Source of the DNA: Pyrrhoderma lamaoense
Taxonomy: Eukaryota; Basidiomycota; Agaricomycetes; Hymenochaetales; Hymenochaetaceae
Assembly (NCBI GenBank): GCA_002794735.1
Contig: NBAZ01000001.1
Coordinates: 3,472,001-3,536,000, forward strand
Length of the DNA: 64,000 nucleotides
Reading direction: 5' to 3'
Positions 34,778-47,603 of the stretch are shown here, piece after piece (the stretch's first letter is position 1; every line of letters starts with the position of its first letter). The position numbers and the translations under genes are program-made. The notes beneath the pieces are model-generated. The model had not been told where the DNA came from, did not search any database, and was given only the letters and a program-made list of their open reading frames with translations.

Positions 34778-37700
34778 ATGAATAGACGTTATTCCTTGTA
34801 TTCGAATGCATCATTTCAGATTCCAAATGCAGCGAATGCCACTGCAATTGATCTTCTTCTCGATGATACAGACTCTCTCGAACGTGAATTCTTTGCTGAT
34901 GAAATCTCTGACCTGACCCTCAGGACTCCCGTTCCGAACCGAATAGCTTTGTTATCGCAATATGACCATAATGACCGACCAAACTTGCAGCAACCTTTTT
35001 TACAAGATCTACAGGAGCAGTTAGTGGATCTAATTCAAAGTACAAACTTAAGCTAACATTTTACAAGCGTAGGTATGAAAAAGATGCACAAAGTAGGATT
35101 GAGCCCCACGACGGCCGCGAGAGTAGTGATAATATCCGCGAACCATCCCCAACACCACGCGCGTCAAAGGTTAGGTTGAATTGTGCTAAGTCTGAATTTC
35201 GGACGTCGCGTTCACCGACCCCGGTCGCCCACAATCCTAGACAACATAAGGAGACCACCACTTATGGCAATTACCATAAGCCCTTAACGCATATTGCCTT
35301 CCTTCTGCAGCTGCAGATTCAGCGAAACATGACCTGGAACCGCCGAAGACTATGACCAAATCTTCTAAGCAACGAATATCGACCCGCAAAGCATTTTCTC
35401 CTTCAAACACTCGGGTAGAGTCGGTTTCATCCCAACCAGGCTCCCATGAACCTTACACAGACGCTACGCGCCCTAGAAACACGACATCCCAAGAAGATAT
35501 TCACCGCCTCCCTGCGGGGGTTATGACAATTTCGAGGGGCGCCATGATCATGGGCATGAATAATTACAGTGATAACTCAGATGATTACAATACTGGTCAT
35601 TCAGAATCGGGAAGAGCACGCCCCCGTGGGCTTGATCCGCAGTTCTCGGAAGTAACGATCACTAAAGTCCATCCTCGCCCGAGTCCTGTCCGGAACGTGG
35701 ACCCTTCCTCCCAGACCCGGGCTCAGGATCCAAATTTCAGATTGAAATCGAGCCACGCGACACCACCGATGCCGTTACACGTCCTATCAAGGAAGTTAAT
35801 GGGGATTTACAGGGCAAAGGCAATGAGGTGCCGATCTCGAAGCTTACTTCAGTAGTTCAAGGGGCGGTAAAATCTGAAGCACCTAGACTTAAAAGATCAA
35901 AACCTTTGTCGCGAGCTCCTTCTTCAGTAACGGGTTCAGCTTCGGTTACAGCTCATATGAGGCTAGTGAAAAATAAGGGATTGAATAGATCAAGACCATT
36001 ACTTCTTGGGCAGAAACAGAAGAATAAGAGACTTGAACCTGAGAAAGGATCAGGCACCCTTACAGCACGAAAGAGAAGAAGGATATCCAACTCTGAAAAG
36101 CTGGCCAGTCCAAAATCAATTCAAAGGTTGCAGAAGATCACCAGGTCGAGTACCTCGGATGAACCGATCCCGTATTCGAATCCATCTGATACAATAATTA
36201 CAGACGGCACGCAAAATAAAGTAACTTCTAGCTCACAGTTTCAGCAACCGGCTAAGTCCGAAGTTTTATCTGAAAAGGTTTACTCTACTTCAGTGACCGA
36301 CACCACGGACCTGTATCCGTCCGGTAATTCAATACCGAAACTAGAACAAGGGGACATCGGCGAAGTGCCGGATGAAGTGCAAGATTTCCTCTCGCGTTAT
36401 GCGAAGAAATACAGGTCAGGCGGCCCAGAAACATCTTCGAAAGTAGTAAATATACATGCTGTTAGTAAACATTCGGAGGTGGTTCACAGTGCAGTTAACG
36501 CGCCTGCTCCTCTTCCGAAGTGTCACGATGTACGATCCGAAGTCCCTGTGGCCCCGGAAGACACAAACTTCGTAACAAATAAGGAAAAAACACATATCAA
36601 AGTGGGGAGTACAGCTAGGACGGACATTGAGCAAAGCAGAAACTCTCGTGAAAAGGAGGAGGCGGGAGGTAGTGCTGAAGCCCCAATTAAACGGAGGTTG
36701 ACACCAGGGCCTAGTTCTGGTTCTGTTGTGGTCCCACTTGGTCAAGATTCCCGATGTAGTAATCCCATAGCTACTGCTACCATGCTGGGAGCGGAGAACG
36801 GGCCTCTGATGATCATCTTCCTTTGCTTACGGAGCCTCAAGTACACAGTTCGACGGGAGCAGACTCATCGCTTCATTTACGTAAAAATAAGTACGACCGT
36901 CAAGATACTTCGAAATTCTCCAATCCCGCTCTTTCTTCTGGCTCTAAAGTAGAAAATCGCCTCGATGGTACTTCGAAGCCAAGTACTCATGATGTCATCA
37001 AGAAACCGCTCTCGACTATCTCAGAGCATCATTCTATGCCAAAGATAGTGAATGACAAGCAGTCGGGAATATCAAACAAAAGACGTCGTACAGAACCCCG
37101 AGCAGATGATATGTTTGCACGAAGAAAACGGGACAATTACCTTCAAAAAGGTATTGACCTAACGGCCCATTCTTCTCGTCGATTCTCCCAAAAACCAAGC
37201 ATTGAGACCTCTTCCAGGCAAAACTGCCATGAATCTATTATTGTGGAGACGCATACAGCCCCGAAGTCATCTGAATCTGACCAGTCCAAGGGAAAGAAAA
37301 TAACCGAGAGCCTTGATTTCCATGTTTCCGACCATGGTTTGAGCGGGAATGAGAGAAAAAATGCTCCTGATCGCACTCGATCTCGTAAAAATAAAACTGT
37401 AACGGCACCTGCGGTGCACTTTGACTCACATTTGAATGGTAAACGCCATCAAGCCTCAGAAAAATGTCTAGATAATGACATTAATGTGTCTTACCCCACG
37501 GACCCGAGCTCGTCGTCGATGAGTAGCTCCATTGTCGGTCAAATTGCCGTTCTCGGCCAAAAGGTTATGGACTCGCTGGGGTGCGTAATTCGTTTCTACC
37601 ACGTTTTCTCCCACTTTCTGTGTTTCATATACTAGAACATAATTTATCAGCATTATTATTATTGAAAATCTGAATTTTGATCTGGATATGATTTTTTTCT

Positions 37701-39273
37701 CCGAGCTTTACACCCTTGCTTTAGGGAACATTTGAATTATCTCCAAGTTTATCCAGAGTTCTACGTTTTATCCCTTTTTTGTCATCTTACTTTGAGCGGA
37801 GTTTTCTAACATTAATCTATTGTTTAAATGTTTTCTTATACAGACTTTTTAATTCTCAGACACAGGATGATAATGACAATTGTCAGACTGAGGGTGCTAC
37901 GAATACTATAGTCTTCAGAGACTCTGTAGAACACACCGAAACCAAGGCTAGCAAGTCCCAACCTCGGGATTTACATTTTGCTAAGGTTGAGCAATCACCG
38001 CGGATAGTATGCCAATCTGATTCGGAGATCCTACATGACGATGGCCCGTCTGACAACGAACAATTTGGTCAAGCGGGTCTCAAATGCCAGCATGGTGCGG
38101 CCAGCTTAGAACATGAAACCCGTGACCAACTAGTGAGTGTTTTCCATCATACAACACTTATATGTATTTCGGTAACCATTTGATACCCCTCTATAGATTC
38201 CCCGCAAGAGATCCCCTGAATCTCAAGATAGAAATTTGGATGGCATGAACGCTAACAATGGTTCGGTTGACCTAACTTGCACTGATCGGAAAGCAAAGAG
38301 GGCAAAATTCTCGCAGTCAGATGATAATCACGTTACTACCACTGAACTAGATTCAGACTTCCATGGGATACCCTCATCATCTCGTGTTCAGCCTCCTCCA
38401 AGTGTTAATGATGGATCAAATAATAGAAATCAGAGGGCGAGGAATCATAATAGATCACTAACGTCTACCATGTCTGCTACCGTTGGGAGGAACAAAGGGG
38501 TTCGTACATCCGTCAGACCACCACCGAGCAGAACGGGAAACGTAAAAAAGCCACAGAATGGTTGCAGTCTGACAATACCTGTAGCACCGACATTTACTAG
38601 CGACATTCTTCGTCAGCGGCGGATGGAAGCCAAATCCGAAAGGGAATCAATTGAGAAGAAAGTGGGCCTCAGTAGTACAAATAAGTCTTCAAAGTCCGAT
38701 GTCTTAGTTGCTGGTAGTAAAGCCAGCTCTAAAGCGCTACCCTCTAATTTACAGGTAAATTCAATTTTACGTCTTGTAAAGATAACATGTTCATCCACAT
38801 TTCAGCCGAATTCCGGGCAACCCACCCACTCCACTGTACACCGACCGGGACAGCACGAAACAGATGACCTAACGGCAAGTAGACGGAAGGATTTTGAAGA
38901 AAAATTGAAATTATGGGAAAAACGTGCTTCAACTTCAGAGCATGACAAACTTCTACCGAACTTTAAAACTCTTCATGCGGCCCAGAAAGCTGATTTAGCA
39001 ACCATAGCGGCGCGCAGACACGATCTCATTAAGCCGACTGTTCCAGTCTCGCCAAATTTTATTGTTGACGCCCGGTTAGCGGAACGCGAGAAGTTTGATA
39101 AGGCTCGACGTGAGCGGGAGAAGGAAGCCGAACGAATCAAGGAAGAAAAGCAACGGGAAATAGCAGAAATTGAAAAATTAGAACGGCGGGAGGCCCGAAA
39201 GCGGACTATTCCGCGCGCCAATGCAGTCCCTGACTGGTATATTCATGCTCCGAAAAAATCTACTGAAACTTAA
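34778..39273 (+). CDS. TPX2-domain-like spindle protein, long disordered
   Basis: Large, mostly disordered protein with a charged helical C terminus. From about 38880: DFEEKLKLWEKR, then PTVPVSPNFIVDARLAERE, a long K/E/R helix, and RANAVPDWYIHAPKK at the end. This order (FEEKL, a Pro-rich link, an ERxxFD helix, and a PxANxxPDWY-type end) resembles fungal TPX2-family microtubule/spindle proteins. Basic clusters such as RKRRR and NKRRRTE suggest nuclear import. Supported introns: ~35020-35072, 37581-37843 (phase fits), 38133-38196, and a 51-nt one at 38755-38805 that would also read through. Two frame changes, near 35733 and at 36800-36804, each fit one missing base. The junction between about 35180 and 35316 is unresolved: it has a good acceptor at 35310 but no clear donor. 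Exon boundaries in the first kilobase are provisional. Family call inferred, not searched. Confidence 0.6.
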
Positions 39274-42200
39274 CTGTAATCACGGGAGTAATAACAAACT
39301 GCAGTTCTCAGCTAGATTCTTAACGATATATGAATGTCACTCCAATTACCAGACAGACCAGTCGTATTAATGGTGATTAGTGATAGAATAGCGCATCAAA
39401 AGCTGATCGGCTACTAGGACTTACGATACTTCTATTGCCTCAGGTTGACTATCTAGCACGGCGATTGTTCTTCTACATCTGGGATTTTGAATACAAATTC
39501 CGATTGTTGCTGCTCGGAGCATGTCATACAAAGAAAATGGTATCTGATTCAAGATATATCTTAGAATACAATCCATACCAAGGTATACTCGGTATCTAAG
39601 GGGCTCGTACCCCGTAAAATCCAAATGTCTAGTTCTCCACAGAATAAAAATATGATATAATTAAGGGTCAAATTGTAGATTGATTGCTATTAAGTATAAG
39701 GAGCTCAAAGGTACGGTCTATCATCAACTGAGCTCGGAAGCAAACTGCGGACAGCAGGGTCTATACTCACTTAGCTATCTCGAGGGGGTATCTAAGCACC
39801 AGGAATAGAATAAGACGTAAAAAAGCAGTTGATCAAAGGAAATAGAAAGCACTATCAGGATGATACAGCTAAACCAACATACGCGATAAATGATTTCCGC
39901 TGAGAACTGTTATCGAAACATGGAGAAGAACGCCACCGTTCATCCGCCAACATCACAGGAGTAATCAAAGTAAATTAAGTTTGTAATGTAACAATTTGGG
40001 AAGGAGTCGAAACCTTACATGATTGGCTTATGGACTCACCCAAACAATTGTCCAGGTGCGATCAATTTCAACACTATTTAGAGCCACTGATTGACAAATC
40101 CAGTCGGGTTAATATTGAGGACCCTCTTCTTTCGCTTATATCTATTACCGAGTGGCACAGGCTCATTCAATAGAATTTGGTACTAGTTCCAGGACACAAC
40201 AGAAAATGTGCTCTGGAATTTGCCGTATTGATAAAATTGGCGGATTACACCGGCGTCATAGGTAAGGGAAAAGATGCGCCCTACAATTGAGTCCGAAAAT
40301 TTGAACACTTTGAGAGAAAGATACAAGGCACGTCCTTTTGTCATTATTTCATATGTAAATACGCGATGTACGTACATTTACTAACCGAGTTGGTTAGCTT
40401 CAGTTACTTGAAAAGAAGAAACATCATCAAAGGCAACTGATATGAGGTGCTCTGTAAACTCAGAAAATTGGTGGGAGACTTTCTGACCCAGTTACTGGTA
40501 CTTGGGCCTGAGTGGAGAGCTTGTAGAAGAATGTATTTGCTATTGTCATTATTGAAGAAGTCAAGTCATGTCCTTGGAAACAACTACTTCTTTTTACCCC
40601 AATTCATTCGTATGTCTTCTCTATCTCAAAAGGACATACCTTAAGAACTTCAGCTATGGTGACATCTGATTTTCAAGTCCAAGCTTTAGCGTCCGATTGC
40701 GATTACTGAGCTCATCGTGAATGCATTTTTATTAGCGAAGGTAAGATAAGATTGGCGTACTAATAGTCGAAATGAAAAGAGCCGATCGAAGCTACCTCTG
40801 GAAATTCCGAATCTTTGGAAGCCAATCTACCATAAACAGGTAGTCTGCTATGGAAGCAAAGATAGAGACGGAAACAAGAATGTTTATCCATCACACCGCC
40901 ATGTCTTCAAAAGTAATCCGGGTAAAGAACCAAAGAGCCACAGCAAGTTGTTCCATAAACAGTTTCCAGAGAAAGACCTAGACTAAGCTGTACATGGACA
41001 TGTATAAACTTCCTTACGATACAGCATTGACCCTTATGTCATGGCGGTTGTATAAGAAGGCAAGAAATTCAATACAAGTACAGGTGACCTCCGATAATAA
41101 AGGAATAAAATACGAAGCTGTGAGCACCTTTTTTGTAATCGAGTAGACTATGACAAGTTGGGAAACATACGAGTCCCAAGCAATTTGATAGGAAGTTTTT
41201 GTATTGACCATATATTGTGAATCGGAATCTAGACCTGCGATGTTGTGGTGCCACTCGAATACTTTACGTTAAGATAATCAAAGGACCTACAGGTAGTACA
41301 TTATCCAAGAAAGAAAGGGGATTTCGTAACGAAATCGCCTAGAGAAATATATTCTCTTAAAGCCGAAGATAAATTTGGTTTCAGCCAACACTTGAAGTAG
41401 TAACTTGACTTGGTAATCATCATGAACTTACGCGAAAGGATCCGTCTACTGACTCGTTTTTAGAGTTCAAAATACAATCTGTGTTGTATGCCGCTGATAT
41501 CAGGAAGCCGGAGATGGATAACGAAGCGACGCCAGTAGGTAAAGGAAGATATTGGTCCTATTAAAGTCAACATCGGCGGAAGTGGAAATGCCAGGACCGA
41601 CCCCTATGCTTTAAGGGATATGTGAACAAATAAAAGTACATTCAAGGATTTCGAAGTCGATTATCTGAGAAGAAATAAATTGTTTACGAGAGCTTCCCTC
41701 GGATTTCTCACATGAGAGAAGAAAAGAAGCTTACTCCAGTTTCGAAGTTTGTTCATGCTATGGAGTAGGTGACCCTTAAATCATCGTTCTCAGATGCATA
41801 TAAACAAGATTTAAAAAAGAAAAGCGGTCTAGTGATTGAAATGTATACCTTCTCGACTTGATCTTCACTTATAGTGTAAGTATTAACTTTTTTCAAATAA
41901 AAGAATCACACAAGTTTGCTTACGGTTTCCTATTAGCTATCGGCACGGAAATCGAGTGTATTGATTGCAGAACTCTCCGTATACTCGTAAGGAAACAGCT
42001 AAAACGTCCCGAACATATACACGTACACCTTCTTTGCTGTGGGTAATCAAAATCTTAGGACACTAGTCCGAGGAGATATAGCAATGTGCATGGAGGAGAA
42101 TGTGAGTATTCGTTCACTTCTAATCAATACCGTGGGCTTGAAGACTTGGGACAAAGTCACGCCGGATAAGAGGATAGTTTTCAGCGGTCGCGAAGCCAGA

Positions 42201-42995
42201 TGCCCAAGTCGTTTGTATTATTCAGTCCGAAAAGAGTATTAAGTCGGCTTCGATTTGTATTCTATTCGTGGCGCAATTCTTCGCGGACTCACATCAATCT
42301 TCTTGCATCTCTATTAAGAACAGGACGAAGAACATGCCGATTTCGGAATAGAAGTACAGCTCACGCTCAATATCTGAGCTTGCCTTGGAAGACTGCATTG
42401 CAGAATTCGCTTAGGAGATATCCTAGTCAGATGGTAGCGTCCAATGTTCAGGTACGTACCGACGTCGGCATGATGATACTGCGCTTGCTGTTTACTCCTT
42501 ACGATATCTCGATGCTTCTGTGCTTCTAATTGAGTAGCATAGTGGACACTGAAATTGAGGACATTCCAAAGGGTTGATATGATATTATGTGCCCAAGGTC
42601 TAGGTACATTGCTTAGTGGTATTTTCTCCGCAATTCCGATGTTCGCAACAGTTGCTGTGCTTGTTAGTTTGAGAGTTCACTTGGAGGTCTTGTATAGGAA
42701 CTACGGCCGGTAGTTTGGCGCCTACTATTGAGTGTTTAGATACTCCCCGCAAACTCCGAGTTTCGACAACTTGTACATGAGCGGCTTTGGATCCTATACA
42801 TACAAAGGGCTTATGAATGCTTCCGGGAGAGTAATTAAACCCATATACACTACAACGTATGTATTGTACCCAGATTAGTTTCTGATTTTCTAGTAATAGC
42901 GAAGAAAAGAACATAAACCACTTTTGAGGTAAGAGATTCCCGCGGTGTACTCCGGTCAATGTGCCGAACTTGTGACCAGTCCTGGTCACCCTTCC
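39274..42995. other. intergenic, no gene recognised
   Basis: 3.7 kb, A+T-rich, only short frames. I see no conserved motif, terminal repeats or RNA gene. The end next to 42996 should contain the ATP23 promoter. Confidence 0.4.
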
Positions 42996-44049
42996 ATGTC
43001 GGCATCCTCTTCACCTCTGTCTGCTGGCTCAGATCATACAAGTAATTCAAACAAGGACAGCACGCTTAATGCATCCTCCTCAAGTGTGAACTCAGATGCT
43101 CGCGTTTTGAACAGATGGAGGCGTTCTTTTGGCTTGCTAACAGGCTTGGGGATTACAGCTGAAGAGAGGGCGGATGCATTTGCTGAGCAACAACACCAAG
43201 TGTGTGAAAAATGGAAAAGCGAGCTAGTCAACTATAGTCAGTGTCTTTTATTAGCAATATCACCTATGATTCAAATAAAGGTGTAAGCTTGACCGTTAAG
43301 AATACATTTTATAGGTCCTGCGGTAACTTTCATGTTAGACCGTATTCACAAGGAAACGGGCGTGAAAGTTTCTCCATCTGAGCAAATACTTTGTCTATCT
43401 TGTGACCAAACACGTTCTGGTGGGTTTACTCCCGAAGCTGGAGCGATTGTGCTTTGTCAAGGAAACTTTTGGAGTAAAAAACATATGGAGCACACGGTCA
43501 CACATGAACTGGTACATATGTATGATCATTGCAAGTTTGATGTCGACTGGTCAAATTTACGGCATCATGCTTGTAGTGAGGTGAGCTTGCATTTTTATTT
43601 ACTTCATTAGGACATATATTCTATATGTGCTATAAAGCCTATGTTTCGGACTTGCAACTACCCCCTTCTTGATTCGTGCCTCTTTTAGTAGTCCGTCCCG
43701 TTGATTAATCACTGAACTTTCTTTCTCAAACCACCAGATTCGGGCTAACAGTCTTGGAGGAGATTGCAAATGGACGCGTGAGATCCGCCGCTTATTTTTT
43801 AACTTCTCCAAGCAGCATCAGGTCCGTAGTCACAACTTGACATTGTCATCGTCTCAAGCAGGTGACGTCTAGCTGACACATTGGTTGATATAGGAGTGCG
43901 TCCGTCGGCGTGCTGTGATATCCGTACAGGCTAATCCAGCATGTCCAAGTCGTGAAGCAGCCGAAAAGGCTGTGAATGAGGTGTGGGAGAGTTGCTTCAA
44001 TGACACTAGACCCTTCGATGAGGTATGGCTTTCAATCTCCGTCGTCTAG
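42996..44049 (+). CDS. ATP23: mitochondrial inner membrane metalloprotease ATP23
   Basis: Peptidase M76 family: in yeast it processes and helps assemble the Atp6 subunit of ATP synthase at the outer face of the inner membrane. Four exons (42996..43236, 43315..43580, 43738..43821, 43894..44049) give 248 residues; each junction keeps phase. Visible: [12 protein letters not shown], the zinc-protease motif HELVH (43503-43517), [16 protein letters not shown] across an exon junction, and NDTRPFDE near the C terminus, as in other ATP23 proteins. The start is the first ATG; the frame is open upstream without one. A Ser-rich N terminus of ~30 residues precedes the conserved part. The last codons after DTRPFDE may instead be an intron start (GTATGG), giving a slightly different C terminus. 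Confidence 0.95.
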
Positions 44050-44468
44050 GCTTAGTGATACTTATGAGTTTATTTAAAGATCTATTAGAGGAGAGAAAAG
44101 CATATAAGGTAGTCACATATAATAGCTTGTTCTAAGCATATAGAGTAACGATACATCATACATCATGGCTTGCATGACATAAATATAATATCTAGCCCGA
44201 AACGTAGTTCATGTGGTTTTATTTCAGTTCATTTGTTTGATGCGGAGTAATTACCCCTTATAGAAAATGTGTTCTAATTATGGATGATCTTCCGTCCCAG
44301 AAATACTTCGCGTGTGAGCGTCAGCCCAGATCATTCCATCTTTTTCTCTTCTTCTGCCACATCTACCTCCCGCACCCCTTCTCCTCGCTAAACGCCCACT
44401 GCACGTCTTTCTCTAACTCATAAAACCTCGTATTTCTCGCTTTTGCCTTTTCTCCTCAAACGTCCACC
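44050..44468 (+). promoter_or_regulatory. presumed promoter of the Kre9-like gene
   Basis: About 420 bp, ending in a pyrimidine-rich leader (CCCCTTCTCC, TTTTCTCC) just before the ATG, as is common in highly expressed fungal genes. No clear TATA box was picked out. Confidence 0.4.
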
Positions 44469-45305
44469 ATGTTTTCAACCAAATTCGCGTAAGTTCTCAT
44501 AGTAATTTGCCTCCCGAAAAGTTCCCAATATCAAACCTTTTTTTAAGTGTTTCTTTCGCTCTTCTCGCGCCTCTCGCATCAGCTTTGTCCATCACGACCC
44601 CTACAAACTGGACGAACGCTGACCCTGCTGTCATTGAATGGACTGCAGTTGCTGGAGATCCTCAGACGTTCTCAATCGAACTCCAAAATCCCTCTTTCAA
44701 TAGGCAGTTCGCCCTTGCTAACAACGTCGAGACTGGTGCAATGTCACTGTCTCTCACGCTTCCTGTAGTTCCTGTAGGGTAAGTTGGTCACACATTCTCT
44801 GTTGATATCTCACTGACCTGGACAATAGTGATGGATATGTCCTTCAGTTTGTGAATATTGGGTATGTCAAGTTACTATAACTTTTTTACAGTGTAATTAA
44901 GTCGCTTATTAGAAACATCTCGGACGTTTTCGCTGAGACTGGAGACTTTTCAATTGGGGAATCCCTCTCTACCTCAACAAGTAGCTCATCTACAACATCT
45001 TCGTCTGGATCGGCCTCTGCTACGTCGTGAGTAGTGTTTTCAGTTCCAGAAAGAATAAATGTACTAAATTACTTCAAAGCTTGACTGTCAGCACCACTGG
45101 GTCTTCCTCTCACTTCGGTACTACCGTATCTGCTTCATCTACAGGGGCTACCACGGGCACGTCATCCTCAGGATCGAGTTCTTCAACTGCTACAGGTACA
45201 AACTTCAATAGCGGTGCACAGGCTCTCGGTTTCTCATCGGGTGCGGTGAGCTTTGCCGTCATGATTGTTGCAGCGATTGCTGGTGCCCAATTTGTCGGAT
45301 TGTAA
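44469..45305 (+). CDS. Kre9/Knh1-like Ser/Thr-rich GPI-anchored wall protein
   Basis: Five exons (44469..44488, 44548..44778, 44829..44861, 44913..45026, 45092..45305) give 203 residues. Order: signal peptide ending around ALASALS; a Kre9/KNH-type N-terminal domain with ITTPTNWTNADPAVIEWTA, GDGYVLQFVNIG and SDVFAETGDFSIG; a Ser/Thr-rich stretch of ~55 residues; and a hydrophobic C terminus (FAVMIVAAIAGAQFVGL) that fits a GPI-anchor signal. Proteins of this kind sit at the cell surface and are linked to beta-1,6-glucan and wall assembly; that role is known for the family and inferred here. The first exon is only 20 nt. Confidence 0.87.
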
Positions 45306-46468
45306 GTGTGAGGTATCAATCGCGTAAAAGCTTCCGTAACTGGTTGCCCTATTTTTTTCTTGTGTTTTGGACTTTAATTCGTGCATCATTCATATTCATC
45401 CTCACTCATCACTTGACATGCTCACTCCATTGGACAATTCGGGCATTCTTGCGGACAGTTTTCTCCTGCGAATTTGAATGGACCATGTGCCTTTTTTTTC
45501 CCTGTTTACTTGATGTTTGTTGTCGTACTGTTTTTGTTTGGTCTTATTATTGTTGGGAAGGGCTCTTATGGTCCTGCCAGCTGTCCGCTCTTTAGTAAAG
45601 CTTTTTAATCTTGGTTATTACTCAAGGCAATTGCAATGTGACGTGTGATGAGAGATGTGTGATATATGCTATTTTAGCTTATTTAGATCCGTATATTAAT
45701 AATTTTGGATTAAAAGTACGAAATGCACATAGCTCTTTCAACAATAGCTACCGGTGATTGATATATTGAGTAGTATGTGCTGTCATAACTATAACAGAAT
45801 TTGAGGTACGAAGACTACTAGGACAAATTGAAGCCACCAAGTAAACACGCAGGTACACGTCTTACTTATCCTATTTTAATGGAAGTGGAAACTACAACGT
45901 CATTTCTTGAGACTTCAATTTTTGCATTCACGGGCTGTTCGGATGATAAGGTGCTAGTCGGATAGGACCCATTTTCATCCTTACTTCTCCCCTGGTGTGA
46001 TTTATTAAGCAATGAGCCTCTAGGTTTCGGCATATCTCGGTGTAACTCTATATGCAACTCTAGGGCTAATGTAAGCTTGTATGCGTACCTTGGGTCTATG
46101 GACCATGCTATTACAATGCTGGAACGATGCTCATCTGTAGATCTGTGAAGTAATTCACCATCGTATTTTACTCTGTGGATCTGTTGTTTGTTTGTGTTTG
46201 TACAAGTTCGCTTGCCTTTTGTAGCCATCATCGACCATGAAAAATCTAGAACATTCATGTTTGTTTACCTGTTGGTACCGATTCGTCGGGCTTACTGCAT
46301 TCCAAAATGTAGAATATTTCTCAATTCCCAAAGGATTATTTGACATATGTACTTCGTATGCTTACCAACGGGTGCATGCAAAAACTGTACATCATGTGAA
46401 TATTCCGGATTTTTCCAAGAAAATTCGTTTGCTTGAGTATTCCTATTAGTTGACTCTCGAGACTGTAA
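45306..46468. other. intergenic, no gene recognised
   Basis: 3' region of the Kre9-like gene followed by A+T-rich sequence. A 130-codon minus-strand frame (45866-46258) shows no motif and is treated as chance. Confidence 0.4.
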
Positions 46469-46486
46469 GAATGTCCTCGAAGCTTC
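46469..46486 (+). promoter_or_regulatory. heat-shock element
   Basis: GAAtgTCCtcGAAgcTTC: four alternating units, one with a mismatch, ~210-227 nt upstream of the HSP20-2 start. It fits HSF control, as for HSP20-1. Confidence 0.7.
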
Positions 46487-46592
46487 GTCGGTTATTCGAC
46501 TGCGAGAGTATGACGCGTCGATGGCATACCAACACTAGGATCTTGCGTCACCCAAGGAATGTCAACTTTCCAGGACCTTCGCAGTGAACAAG

Positions 46593-46598
46593 TATAAA
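46593..46598 (+). promoter_or_regulatory. TATA box of HSP20-2
   Basis: TATAAA 98-103 nt upstream of the ATG, the same spacing as in HSP20-1. Confidence 0.7.
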
Positions 46599-46695
46599 GC
46601 TGGGTACTCTGGGCTGCCTACCCCATCATCAGAACTCAAACACTAGCGCATACACAAAGAGATCAAACAACCAACCTCTACTACTCACAACTACA

Positions 46696-47231
46696 ATGTC
46701 TGTCTACTACTACGAACCATTCTTCTCCTTCAACGACATTTCACGTTTCTTTGAGGATGCTCTTTCCCCTCGTACATCCTCAGGCCAGGTCGCCACCAAG
46801 GGTGACTCGGAGCGCTCTATTGCTCGGGATTCCAACCAAGACTTGACATTCACGAATCGCCCGAACAGAACTTGGTGACTGCGACGATCGAGCTTCCCGG
46901 ATTGAAGAAGGAAGATGTCAACATTGACGTCCAGAACGGTAGACTTGTCGTTAGTGGCGAGCAAACACTCACCAAGGACGTCGAGGAGAAGGGATACGTT
47001 CATCGCGAGCGTCAATATGGCAGGTTCTCGCGTACCTTGCCTCTTCCTTCTGGAACAAAGGTAAGCTTTTTTTGAAGTGCTTGCGGGTGTAGAAAAAGAG
47101 ATGCTAACGATGTTTTGCTCCAAATTTTCTAGCCTGAAAACATCACTGCTAAGCTCGAGGATGGTGTTTTGACTGTCACTTTCCCTAAGACGAGTGAGGA
47201 GCAGCAGGCGAAGAAGATCGCGATCTCTTAA
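46696..47231 (+). CDS. small heat-shock protein HSP20-2 (frame broken by one base)
   Basis: Paralogue of HSP20-1 with the same two-exon structure: 46696..47060 and 47133..47231, intron 72 nt (GTAAGC...TCTAG) at the same codon. N terminus MSVYYYEPFFSFNDI, then IELPGLKKEDVNIDV, GRLVVSGEQ, RERQYGRFSRTLPLP, PENITAKLEDGVLTVTFP. The first frame ends at 46878 and the alpha-crystallin part continues in another frame. One extra G in GCTCGGGATT (GGG 46826-46828) restores ARGFQPRLDIHES, matching ARGYQPRLDVHES in HSP20-1, and gives 154 residues. The rest is well conserved, so the break looks like a consensus error. Confidence 0.93.
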
Positions 47232-47603
47232 ATGAATGGAGTGTGGTTATAAGAGGAGGATACATGTGAACTGAAATAATGCATATCATTCAATAACAGC
47301 ATTTTCTTTTTCTCTTTGGAATACGTCAATGTACTTTATCTTACCATCAATCTGTATTGCTTTTTTGTTTTGTAGTTGATGTTGAATAAAACATGGAACA
47401 ACGCATTCAATATCTTAAATATTTTCTCATACTAGTAAGGCCAGAACATGGAGAAATCGCTTATTTCTTCCTAAGTACCTTTTATTTTTCGATATGCTAT
47501 TGTTGTTCGCACGTACATGGTATAAGCACATGTGATTCAACTCTTAGATGATCCATCATATAATTATTATGATTCATACTTTGTTACCATATATCAATAG
47601 CTT
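47232..47603. other. convergent 3' regions of HSP20-2 and AKR1
   Basis: A+T-rich, holds both 3' untranslated regions. Nothing else seen. Confidence 0.5.

Noticed and set aside
45866..46258. 130-codon minus-strand frame upstream of HSP20-2
   Set aside because: No motif, no support from neighbouring exons, and A+T-rich composition; treated as chance.
46696..47231. HSP20-2 as a true pseudogene
   Set aside because: The promoter elements, splice sites and all other codons are conserved; only one base in a G run is off, as in the essential beta-COP gene.
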